Origin: Phycisphaerales bacterium
GTDB lineage: Bacteria > Planctomycetota > Phycisphaerae > Phycisphaerales > UBA1924
NCBI GenBank assembly: GCA_019747615.1
Contig: JAIEQQ010000080.1
Coordinates: 1 to 9,391 of the forward strand
Length of the DNA: 9,391 bases
Direction: 5' to 3'
Both the position numbers and the translations under genes were made by a program. Shown here piece by piece: positions 1 through 6,193 of this stretch. Numbering within the stretch: the stretch's first letter is position 1; each line of letters opens with the position of its first letter. The notes beneath the pieces were generated by a model. The model was not told where the DNA came from and searched no databases. It was given only the letters and a program-made list of their open reading frames with translations.

Positions 1-2
1 GC

Positions 3-1958
3 GTGAACCGGCTCATCGCTCAGGCTCACGCTCTGGCCGATCGCGTGCGCAAGCTGGAGCCGGCGTACTCGATCGTGCAGCGACTCAACCAGACCGGCGC
101 GTTCAACCGCGCCCGCGCCGATCGCGCCATCCACACCGAGACCACGCTCGAGCCCTTGGAAGTCCAGCGCCGCCAGATGCATCGCGACCTGACGAACGTC
201 AAGTGGCTGGCCGACGCCGCCGACGCGCTGACGCGCATCCTTGCCGACGCCCGCGTTTCGATCCGCACCGGCCAGAAGATCACGCGCGATGTCGGCGCCG
301 GCGAAGCGATGGACCGCGGCGCGCCGAACGCGGTCCCCGCCGCCGCTGTAGACGTCGTCGTCCTGTTCCGCGAATCGCACAGCGCCACCGGCCAGGCGGC
401 CGATCCGCTGGCAGAGATCACACCCGGGCACACGGCGCTCTCGCTCACGCTCACGCGCCTCCTGCGCGTCCGTCGCGCTCGCGGCATCTGCGTGGTCAGC
501 GCATCGCCGGATCTGGCCAGGGCCGCCGCGGGCGCCCTTGTACACAACAGCCGCATCACGTTCATCGCCGCCGGCACCGACGCCCGCCGATACGACCCTC
601 GCGTGGTGCGCGCGTTCCGCTCGCTGGCCGCTCACTCCTGGCGCGGCGGCCCGCTCAGCGTCTTTGATGAGCTCATCGAGCCCGGCCAGCTCTCGGACAT
701 CCTGCGGAGCACCGGCGCCGCCGCGGGCCTGCTGGTCGCCAGTGATTGGTGCTTGGTTGATCCCGTCGCGTGCGATCAGCTCATCGAACGCTACCACGAA
801 GACCCGCGGGGCCACCGCCTCACCTTCTCGCAAGCGGCGCCGGGCCTCGCCGGCTGCGTGCTGGATGTCGAGGTCTCCGCCCAGCTCCGGCGCAACTCCC
901 AGACCGCCGGAATCCACGCATCGATCGGCGGCATGCTCGCGTACGTGCCGATCGTGCCGCTGGCGGACATGATCGCCAAGAGCGTGTGCGTGCAGATCTC
1001 GCCGGCGCTGCGCGACCTGCCCCTGCGCTGCATCGCCGATACGCCCGAGCAGGGCAGGCGACTCTGCGCCGCGCTGGTCGCGGCGGGGCTCGACCCCACC
1101 GTCGCCGAGGGCCCCGAGCTCGCGCGCGTGCTCTCACGCGACGCCGCCGCTCACCCGCCACAGTCGCCGGCGCACCTGACGCTGACGATCTCGACACCAG
1201 CCCGAGACGCCGACCGTGTTGATGCCGATACCGCCACAAGGCTGATCCGCGAGTTCGGCTCGCTCACCGCCAGAGACCGCGCCCGCGCGCCGGCAACGTT
1301 GACGATCATCGACCCGCTGGGAGACCATCCGGCCCTGCTGGACCTGCTGCGTACTGCTCGAGAGTTCTCGCACCTGTGCGTTCACCTGCGGTCAACGTTC
1401 GCTCGCGGAACGCTCGATGTCGCGTCGCTCGCGCCAAAGGGCAATGAGCCGCTCGCCGATGTCATCTCGATCGATCTTGTCGCCGACTCGCCAGAGCTGC
1501 ACGCGCGGCTTCTGCCTGAGGCCGGGCCCGCTGGCATGGCGACGTCGCGCACCGCGATGAACGCCTTGCTGGCGCTCCGCGCCGATCCCGATGGTGCCCC
1601 TCGCGGCGTGCAACTGCCCTTCGTCCTGCCCCGCCTGACGCGGCGCGACGAGGTCTACTCCCAGGTCGAGGCCGTCGTCGATTCCTCGATCATGCTCGCG
1701 GGATGGTGCGTGCTGGACCCGATGCCGAATCCCCCAGCCGGAGCTCGTATCCAACCGCTGCCGCTGCCGCGATTGGCGCTGCAGCGCGAGGCGATCACGA
1801 CGCTCCGCATCGATCCGAGCGCCGCGTCAGAGATCGCAACGTCCGGCATCCTCACCGCGTGGTCGGCGCAGCTTGATGACGCGCGCAGCCGGGGCATTCT
1901 GCCAGCACCCGAGGCCGCGCTGGAGCGCGTGCCGATCGCCGCGAGCGAGGCATCGTGA
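3..1958 (+). CDS. Nucleotidyltransferase-like protein with degenerate (cysteine-less) radical SAM/SPASM-like C-terminal half
   Basis: A 651-residue frame opens with GTG at base 3, so close to the edge that the true start may lie upstream. Residues 1-105 are charged and probably helical, with no recognised family. Residues about 115-335 look like a GT-A/NTP-transferase fold: DVVVLFRES strand (117-125), ICVVSAS (162-168), a FDELIEPGQL helix start (221-230), and a HRLTFSQAAPGLAG stretch (271-284) that resembles the equivalent segment of radical SAM/SPASM proteins with an N-terminal nucleotidyltransferase domain (the 'spiro-SPASM' type). Residues about 390-545 follow the rhythm of a radical SAM barrel: TLTIIDPLGDHPALLDLL at the place of the GGEPLL motif, then DVISIDLVADSPE, then VLPRLTR. 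Residues 546-640 resemble a SPASM-type tail (LPLPRLALQRE, LTAWSAQL). Only Cys459 and Cys569 occur after residue 390, so neither the CxxxCxxC motif nor SPASM cysteines are present. The protein is probably cytoplasmic and catalytically altered. The stop overlaps the neuA start by 4 nt, implying translational coupling. The coding call is strong; the fold assignment is by eye. Confidence 0.8.
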   Translation: MNRLIAQAHALADRVRKLEPAYSIVQRLNQTGAFNRARADRAIHTETTLEPLEVQRRQMHRDLTNVKWLADAADALTRILADARVSIRTGQKITRDVGAGEAMDRGAPNAVPAAAVDVVVLFRESHSATGQAADPLAEITPGHTALSLTLTRLLRVRRARGICVVSASPDLARAAAGALVHNSRITFIAAGTDARRYDPRVVRAFRSLAAHSWRGGPLSVFDELIEPGQLSDILRSTGAAAGLLVASDWCLVDPVACDQLIERYHEDPRGHRLTFSQAAPGLAGCVLDVEVSAQLRRNSQTAGIHASIGGMLAYVPIVPLADMIAKSVCVQISPALRDLPLRCIADTPEQGRRLCAALVAAGLDPTVAEGPELARVLSRDAAAHPPQSPAHLTLTISTPARDADRVDADTATRLIREFGSLTARDRARAPATLTIIDPLGDHPALLDLLRTAREFSHLCVHLRSTFARGTLDVASLAPKGNEPLADVISIDLVADSPELHARLLPEAGPAGMATSRTAMNALLALRADPDGAPRGVQLPFVLPRLTRRDEVYSQVEAVVDSSIMLAGWCVLDPMPNPPAGARIQPLPLPRLALQREAITTLRIDPSAASEIATSGILTAWSAQLDDARSRGILPAPEAALERVPIAASEAS

Positions 1959-2725
1959 GCGCGATCGCGATCATCCTGGCGCGGGCCGGCTCCAAGGGCG
2001 TGCCGGGCAAGAACATCGCGCCCATCGCCGGGCAACCGTGCATCCAGTGGACGCTGGACCACGCGCGACAGGCCCGCTCGCTTAGTGAGATCATTGTGAG
2101 CACCGATTGCCCCCAGGCCGCGGCGATCGCTCGCCAGAACGGCGCAGCGGTCATCGATCGGCCCGAGTCGCTCGCGCACGATCGGGCAACGGTCGATGAT
2201 GCGGCTCGCCACGCGCTCTCGCTCGTTCGAGAGCGCATCGGCGCGGCGAACGCTCCCGACCACGTCGTGATCCTCTACGCCAACGTGCCCATCCGCCCGG
2301 CCGGTCTCATCGATCGCGCGATCGAGCTCCTGCGATCAAGCGGTTGCGACAGCGTGCAGAGCTATCAGCCCGTGGGCAAACATCACCCGTGGTGGACCGC
2401 CCGCGTCGATGGCGACTCGGGCGTGGTTTCGCCGTGGGAGGGCGACATTCTGAATCACAATGTCTTTCGCAGGCAAGACCTACCGCCGGCGTTCATCCCC
2501 GATGGCGCGATCATCGCCGTCACCGCCCGGGCGCTGATGCTCGAAGTGCCGGGCGTGCAACCCGGCCCGCACGCCTTCTTCGGCAAGGACCGACGAGGCA
2601 TCATCAACCCGCCGGGCTCGGTCATCGACATCGACACGCCGATCGACCTGATCGTGGCCAACGCGATGCTCGCTGACGCGAGCGATGGCACAGTCGCGAG
2701 TCGCGAGTCGCGAGTGGGGACATAG
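1955..2725 (+). CDS. neuA: NeuA-type acylneuraminate/nonulosonate cytidylyltransferase
   Basis: Predicted CMP-sugar synthetase of 256 residues. It would transfer CMP from CTP to a nonulosonic acid (sialic, legionaminic or similar), making the donor for a glycosyltransferase in the cytoplasm. The N-terminal nucleotide-binding signature LARAGSKGVPGKN is at residues 8-20. A RPESLAHDRATVDD segment (69-82) matches the family's RP..LA.D.A...D motif. YANVPIRP (108-115) stands where most members have QPTSPLR, a visible divergence. IPDGAIIAV (181-189) corresponds to the (N/D)G.iY strand, and DIDTPID (225-231) supplies the late metal-binding aspartates. The length is close to the usual 220-240 aa. The GTG start is supported by a GAGG at 1947-1950, four bases upstream, and by the 4-nt overlap with the preceding stop. 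The last ten residues are encoded by a 7-mer tandem repeat and look like recent tail growth. The exact sugar cannot be told from the sequence; a PseF/LegF-type role is possible. Confidence 0.92.
   Translation: MSAIAIILARAGSKGVPGKNIAPIAGQPCIQWTLDHARQARSLSEIIVSTDCPQAAAIARQNGAAVIDRPESLAHDRATVDDAARHALSLVRERIGAANAPDHVVILYANVPIRPAGLIDRAIELLRSSGCDSVQSYQPVGKHHPWWTARVDGDSGVVSPWEGDILNHNVFRRQDLPPAFIPDGAIIAVTARALMLEVPGVQPGPHAFFGKDRRGIINPPGSVIDIDTPIDLIVANAMLADASDGTVASRESRVGT
2693..2720 (+). repeat. 7-bp tandem repeat at the 3' end of neuA
   Basis: Three perfect copies of GTCGCGA (2693-2699, 2700-2706, 2707-2713) are followed by a fourth, imperfect copy (GTGGGGA, 2714-2720). They lie inside the last codons of neuA, just before its TAG stop. 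Because 7 is not a multiple of 3, a gain or loss of one unit would change the reading frame of the tail and the stop position. Confidence 0.85.
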
Positions 2726-2754
2726 CTCGCACACCGGCCTGACTCAGCGTCCGT

Positions 2755-2772
2755 TTCATGTTCATGTTCATG
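2755..2772 (+). repeat. TTCATG hexamer repeat upstream of neuB
   Basis: Three perfect tandem copies of TTCATG (2755-2760, 2761-2766, 2767-2772) are followed by a degenerate TTCGCG. Each copy contributes an ATG in frame with neuB (2758, 2764, 2770). A C7 homopolymer (2787-2793) follows and directly abuts the more family-like ATG at 2794. Confidence 0.85.
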
Positions 2773-2793
2773 TTCGCGTTGCTCTTCCCCCCC

Positions 2794-3960
2794 ATGCACA
2801 TCTCCTCCCGCCCCATCTCGCCGGACCATCCGCCATACGTCATCGCCGAGCTCGGCGTGAATCATGACGGTTCGCCCGAGCGAGCGCTGGAGTTGGTCGA
2901 GCGTGCCGCGAGCGCGGGGGTTGACGCCGTGAAGTTCCAGTACTTTCGCGCCGAGATGCTGATGTCGGGCGCATCGCGCCTGGCGAGCTATCAGGCCGAG
3001 GCGGGCGAGCGTGATCCGATCCAGATGCTGCGCCGGCTGGAGCTGTCGATCGACGCGCTGGACGCGTGCGTGAAGCGAGCCCACGCGCTAGGCGTCCACG
3101 CCATCGTCACCGTCTTCAGCTTGCCGCTGGTGCCCTTGGCCGCCAAGCTGCCCTGGGATGCGTACAAGACCGCGAGTCCGGACATCGTGCATCGCCCGCT
3201 GCTGGAAGCGCTCAGCGCGCTGAACAAGCCGCTGATCATCTCGACGGGCGCCAGCGAGCCGCGTGAGATCACGCGCGCGCTGGGCTGGCTCTGCGGCGCA
3301 CGCGACCGCACCGCGATCCTCCAGTGCGTCAGCAGCTATCCGACGCCGATGGACTCCGCCGAGCTCGGCGGCATCGCGGCGCTGGCGGAGCTCTTTGATG
3401 GCCCGATCGGCTACAGCGATCACACGCCCGGCGAGCGCACCGGCATGCTCGCCGCCGCGGCGGGCGCGACGATCCTTGAGAAGCACTTCACGCACGATGT
3501 CGGCGCCCAAGGCCCCGACCACGCCGCGTCGCTCGAGACGCTGCCGATGCGCCGCTACACCGACAGTGCGCGACTGGGCTGGCAGACGCTGCAACGCGTG
3601 CGATCAGTTGGCGAACGCGCCATCGACGAGCGCCAGCAGCGCTTCGACGAAGGCTTGATGCGCGAGATCGCACCCTTTGAGTCCGTAAAGCGCGTGCTTG
3701 AGATCGAGCGCGATGTCCGCAGCGTGTCGCGACAGTCGATCGTGACCGCCCGCGCGATCGCACCCGGTCAGGTGATCACGCCGGCGGATATCTGCTTCAA
3801 GCGCCCCGGCGGCGGCATCGCGCCGTTCGAGCTGGATTCGGTGATCGGCCGGCGCGCCAGCCGCGCGATCGCGCCGGACGCCCTGCTCCTGCACGCCGAT
3901 CTCGCACAGGCGGCGTCCGCCATCTCGCCCGCGACGGGATCCAACGCGAAGATCGCGTGA
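2794..3960 (+). CDS. neuB: NeuB-type N-acetylneuraminate/nonulosonate synthase with C-terminal SAF domain
   Basis: Predicted to condense phosphoenolpyruvate with a 6-carbon amino sugar to give a nine-carbon nonulosonic acid. From ATG 2794 it is 388 residues, longer than the usual ~345. The NeuB TIM barrel covers about 14-270: YVIAELGVNHDG (15-26), VKFQYF (46-51), YKTASPDI (124-131, in place of the common YKIASGD), STGAS (150-154), CVSSYPTP (178-185), GYSDHT (206-211), LEKHFTHD (228-235) and GPDH (240-243). His210 and His231 match the known metal ligands. A SAF/antifreeze-like domain follows (about 311-370), with Arg313 in SRQSIV at the place of the substrate-contacting arginine and KRPGGGIAPF at 336-345. 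Extra length sits around 280-310 and in a low-complexity tail after 370. The start is ambiguous: ATGs at 2758, 2764 and 2770 are also in frame and would add the odd prefix MFMFMF; none of them has a clear Shine-Dalgarno. I chose 2794 because families of this kind begin shortly before the YVIAE strand. It follows neuA by about 70 bp, probably as one operon. Confidence 0.92.
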   Translation: MHISSRPISPDHPPYVIAELGVNHDGSPERALELVERAASAGVDAVKFQYFRAEMLMSGASRLASYQAEAGERDPIQMLRRLELSIDALDACVKRAHALGVHAIVTVFSLPLVPLAAKLPWDAYKTASPDIVHRPLLEALSALNKPLIISTGASEPREITRALGWLCGARDRTAILQCVSSYPTPMDSAELGGIAALAELFDGPIGYSDHTPGERTGMLAAAAGATILEKHFTHDVGAQGPDHAASLETLPMRRYTDSARLGWQTLQRVRSVGERAIDERQQRFDEGLMREIAPFESVKRVLEIERDVRSVSRQSIVTARAIAPGQVITPADICFKRPGGGIAPFELDSVIGRRASRAIAPDALLLHADLAQAASAISPATGSNAKIA

Positions 3961-3997
3961 ACGTGCACGATTTTGAGTGCGTGCGGGGTCAGGTGAT

Positions 3998-4026
3998 TTG
4001 CCCAGAGGCTCATTGTGTGGTACAAC
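3998..4026 (+). promoter_or_regulatory. Possible sigma-70-type promoter for the Nudix gene
   Basis: TTGCCC (3998-4003) and TACAAC (4021-4026) each match four of six positions of the -35 and -10 consensus, with the ideal 17-bp spacing. The site lies in the 142-bp gap between neuB and the Nudix gene, about 77 bp before its start. In GC-rich DNA such matches can arise by chance, so this is only a candidate. Confidence 0.3.
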
Positions 4027-4091
4027 TTCCGCATCGCGCGAGGGACTCGCGCCAGCCCATCGGGCAACCGCGCCAGCCGCGGCCCCGGCAC

Positions 4092-4096
4092 GGAAG
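4092..4096 (+). promoter_or_regulatory. Ribosome binding site of the Nudix gene
   Basis: GGAAG lies six bases before ATG 4103. It favours this start over an in-frame ATG at 3977, whose extra 42 residues resemble no Nudix sequence. Confidence 0.5.
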
Positions 4097-4102
4097 CGAT
4101 TC

Positions 4103-4522
4103 ATGAGCAAGGTCACAGCTCCGGGGGGGACTATTCCGCAGGCGGGCGCCGTGCCCTTTCGCACGCTCGACGATGGCTCCGTCGAGGTCTTGCTCATTAC
4201 CAACTCCAATGGCAAGTGGATCGTCCCCAAGGGCGGCATCGACGACGGCCACACCGCCCGGCAAACCGCCCACATCGAGTGTCTGGAAGAAGCCGGCGTG
4301 CGCGGCATCCTGCTCACCAGCGAGCTGGGCCACTACTCGTACACCAAGGCCGAGGGCTCGCATCGCGTGCAGCTCTTTGCCCTGCGTGTGACGGAGATCC
4401 TGTCAAGCTGGCCGGAGAACAAGCGCCGCAAACGCCAGTGGCTGACGGTGAAAGACGCCGCGAGTCGTGTGGAGTTTGACGACCTCTCTCGCGTGATCGC
4501 GCGGGTCACTTCCGTCGCTTGA
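4103..4522 (+). CDS. Nudix hydrolase, small DIPP-like subfamily
   Basis: A 139-residue single-domain Nudix protein, expected to hydrolyse a nucleoside- or inositol-linked diphosphate with divalent metal; the substrate is unknown. The fold reads from GAVPFR (15-20) through VEVLLITNSNGKWIVPKG (27-44). The Nudix box spans 44-66 and ends in IECLEEAGV (58-66). The catalytic helix glutamates Glu59, Glu62 and Glu63 are kept, but the box differs from GX5EX7REUXEEXGU at two points: His50 replaces the first Glu and Ile58 replaces the Arg. The WPE...R.RQWL pattern near 103-114 is typical of small Nudix proteins with PKG-type boxes and atypical first halves, so the variation may be a subfamily trait. Start chosen by GGAAG six bases upstream. 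It has its own possible promoter, and its 3' end overlaps the convergent acyltransferase gene by 17 bp. Confidence 0.88.
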   Translation: MSKVTAPGGTIPQAGAVPFRTLDDGSVEVLLITNSNGKWIVPKGGIDDGHTARQTAHIECLEEAGVRGILLTSELGHYSYTKAEGSHRVQLFALRVTEILSSWPENKRRKRQWLTVKDAASRVEFDDLSRVIARVTSVA

Positions 4523-5312
4523 TCGCAGCGTCTGGCGCGCGTTCCAGCGGCGGCGTGTCATCGATCGGGGCGGTGGGTTCGACGCCGGCCTCTCGGAGCC
4601 ACTGGATGTACAACGTCCGCAGCTCGCGCGGGATGTCTCCCGCTTTCCAGCCCATGGCCTTCGGGTCGATCAGCGGCTTGAACAGCACGCGCGAGCGGCT
4701 CGGGCGGTACAGGCTCGTCCACGCCTCTTCGCAGAACGGCGCCCCGGTGACAATCGCCGGCAGCACCAGGGCGTTGCTCCGGGCGATCAAGAGCCCGATG
4801 CCGGGCTGAAACTCGTTGAGTTCTGTGGGCGTGCGGCGCAGGCGCCCCTCGGGAAAGACGCCCAGGGCTTCGCTGGTGCCGACCACTCGTGAGGCGGTGC
4901 GGAAGGCCGCGACGTCGGCCCGTCCCGAGCGATCGATGGTGATGACGCCGAGGAAATCCCACATCGATTCGAGCACGCTGACGCGCATGTCCGCGGCCAT
5001 CATCCACCGCACAAAGAACGGGATCGCCGCCTGGATCAGGATCGGATCAAGCCCCGCCGAGTGATTGGAGACGACGATGATGCCGCGCCCGTTGACGATT
5101 GCGGATGCGGGGATGTTCTCGCGCCCGCGGATCTTCAGAGCGTGAAACACGCGTGCGTAGAGCTTGCTGATGGACCACGCGATGCCGCTGGGGATGTCGC
5201 CGCGCGGGTTGTGGGCCACGCGCCAGGACCAGACGCAGAACGCGCCCCAGGCGAGGACCAGCATCGGGATGAGAATGAGCTCAACAAACACGGCAGATGT
5301 TAGCGTTCGCAA
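4506..5312 (-). CDS. PlsC-like 1-acyl-glycerol-3-phosphate acyltransferase family protein
   Basis: A 268-residue membrane-associated acyltransferase, expected to move a fatty acyl chain from acyl-ACP or acyl-CoA to a lysophospholipid or similar acceptor at the inner membrane. A hydrophobic segment at about 8-30 would anchor the N-terminus. The catalytic HX4D motif is NHSAGLDP (83-90, His84 and Asp89). Block II/III features follow: a VITIDRSGR strand-turn (123-131), then GVFPEGRLRR (151-160) with the FPEG phosphate-binding motif, and LPAIVTGAP (184-192) as block IV. The tail after 245 is proline-rich and basic. The frame opens with TTG at 5312; a GTG seven codons in (5291) would give a start directly at the membrane segment and is equally plausible, and neither has a clear Shine-Dalgarno. 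It lies 55 bp downstream of ispF on the same strand, so co-transcription is possible, and it converges on the Nudix gene. PlsC itself or a lyso-ornithine-lipid-type acyltransferase cannot be told apart. Confidence 0.88.
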   Translation of the reverse strand: MRTLTSAVFVELILIPMLVLAWGAFCVWSWRVAHNPRGDIPSGIAWSISKLYARVFHALKIRGRENIPASAIVNGRGIIVVSNHSAGLDPILIQAAIPFFVRWMMAADMRVSVLESMWDFLGVITIDRSGRADVAAFRTASRVVGTSEALGVFPEGRLRRTPTELNEFQPGIGLLIARSNALVLPAIVTGAPFCEEAWTSLYRPSRSRVLFKPLIDPKAMGWKAGDIPRELRTLYIQWLREAGVEPTAPIDDTPPLERAPDAAIKRRK

Positions 5313-5367
5313 ACAAAAAAGACAGCAGAAAGACCAGAATCGCGCGTCCCACGGGCCGCCCCGATGT

Positions 5368-6033
5368 TCAACGCTTCCAGAGCAACGCCACGACGTGCGC
5401 CTCGATGGCGCGGGACTCGCCGACGGCGTCCACTTTTTCGTGTGTTTTGCCCTTGAGGTTTACGCTGGCGATGTCCAAACCCAGCAGGCGGGCCAGATTG
5501 GCCCGGATCTTGTCCTTCACGGGGCTGAGCTTCGGTCGCTGCAGGATGACGGTGCAGTCGAGGTTGACGATCGACCAGCCGCGAGATGAGATCTCGGCGT
5601 ACGCGGCGCGGACGAAGTCGGCGGAATCCTGCCCGGCGTGGGCGGGCAACGTGTCCGGGAAGAGCTGCCCGATGTCGGGCAGCGCCAGCGCCCCCAAAAG
5701 AGCATCGGTCACGGCGTGATACAGCACATCGCCATCGCTATGGGCAACCGGCCCTCGGTCAAACAGCGGATCGTCAAGAATGACACCGCCGACGATCAGC
5801 GGCCGCCCGGGCCCGGCCGGGGCGCGAACCTCGAGCCGGTGAAGGTCGTACCCATGGCCAACGCGGAGGGCTGGCGCGCCGCCTCCGGATCTCGCTGGCG
5901 ATGCCTTTGCGCGACCGACCCCGGGCCGCTTGGCCGGCTTGCCCGCCCGGGTGGGCTTCATGCGGGTGGCGGCGGTGCGGGCGGGGGACGCAGTGGAACG
6001 GGCGTTCGCAGTCTTCCGGCGTTGGGTGGCCAT
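5368..6033 (-). CDS. ispF: 2-C-methyl-D-erythritol 2,4-cyclodiphosphate synthase with basic N-terminal extension
   Basis: The fifth enzyme of the MEP isoprenoid pathway, converting CDP-methylerythritol 2-phosphate to the 2,4-cyclodiphosphate with release of CMP; it works as a zinc-dependent trimer. The IspF domain covers about 56-221. Asp63-x-His65 in GHGYDLHRL and His98 in AHSDGDV match the zinc ligands. PDIGQLFPDT (119-128), QRPKLSP (165-171) and VNLKGKTHEK (191-200) match family motifs; Thr197 and Glu199 align with E. coli Thr133 and Glu135. The C-terminal segment reads GESRAI (205-210) where E. coli has GRGEGI, so the Arg/Glu pair is reversed. About 55 residues rich in Arg, Lys, Ala, Pro and Ser precede the domain, with no start codon at the domain border, so the tail appears genuine. 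Starts at 6033 (MATQRRK) or 6045 (MLFLMAT) are both possible. Typical length is ~160 aa; here it is 221. Confidence 0.93.
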   Translation of the reverse strand: MATQRRKTANARSTASPARTAATRMKPTRAGKPAKRPGVGRAKASPARSGGGAPALRVGHGYDLHRLEVRAPAGPGRPLIVGGVILDDPLFDRGPVAHSDGDVLYHAVTDALLGALALPDIGQLFPDTLPAHAGQDSADFVRAAYAEISSRGWSIVNLDCTVILQRPKLSPVKDKIRANLARLLGLDIASVNLKGKTHEKVDAVGESRAIEAHVVALLWKR

Positions 6034-6181
6034 AAGGAACAGCATCCGCACGCCAGCGATCAGGGTCAAGCGCCGCCGATTCTCACACGTCCCACCGTCC
6101 AAGGGCCGATAGAACACAAGCTCGACGCAATCGCACGCACACGAACCGAACACCTACCATGCCCCGTTCCACACGACGCGC

Positions 6182-6186
6182 GGAGA
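6182..6186 (+). promoter_or_regulatory. Ribosome binding site of the lipoprotein gene
   Basis: GGAGA lies seven bases before ATG 6194. The rest of the divergent gap with ispF (6034-6193) showed no convincing -35/-10 pair on either strand. Confidence 0.55.
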
Positions 6187-6193
6187 CCCACTG

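Noticed and set aside
3956..3974. Possible terminator after neuB (short CGTG/CACG stem followed by TTTT)
   Set aside because: The stem is only 4 bp and the T-run only 4 nt, too weak to call.
3977..4102. Upstream extension of the Nudix gene
   Set aside because: The extra residues do not resemble a Nudix N-terminus and a Shine-Dalgarno supports ATG 4103.
5313..5367. AT-richer gap with an A6 run (T6 on the minus strand) between ispF and the acyltransferase gene
   Set aside because: It could be a terminator tract or a promoter, but I found no stable stem before the T-run and no good -35/-10 pair.
6034..6193. Divergent promoter region between ispF and the lipoprotein gene
   Set aside because: A promoter must exist nearby, but no hexamer pair with acceptable spacing was convincing on either strand.
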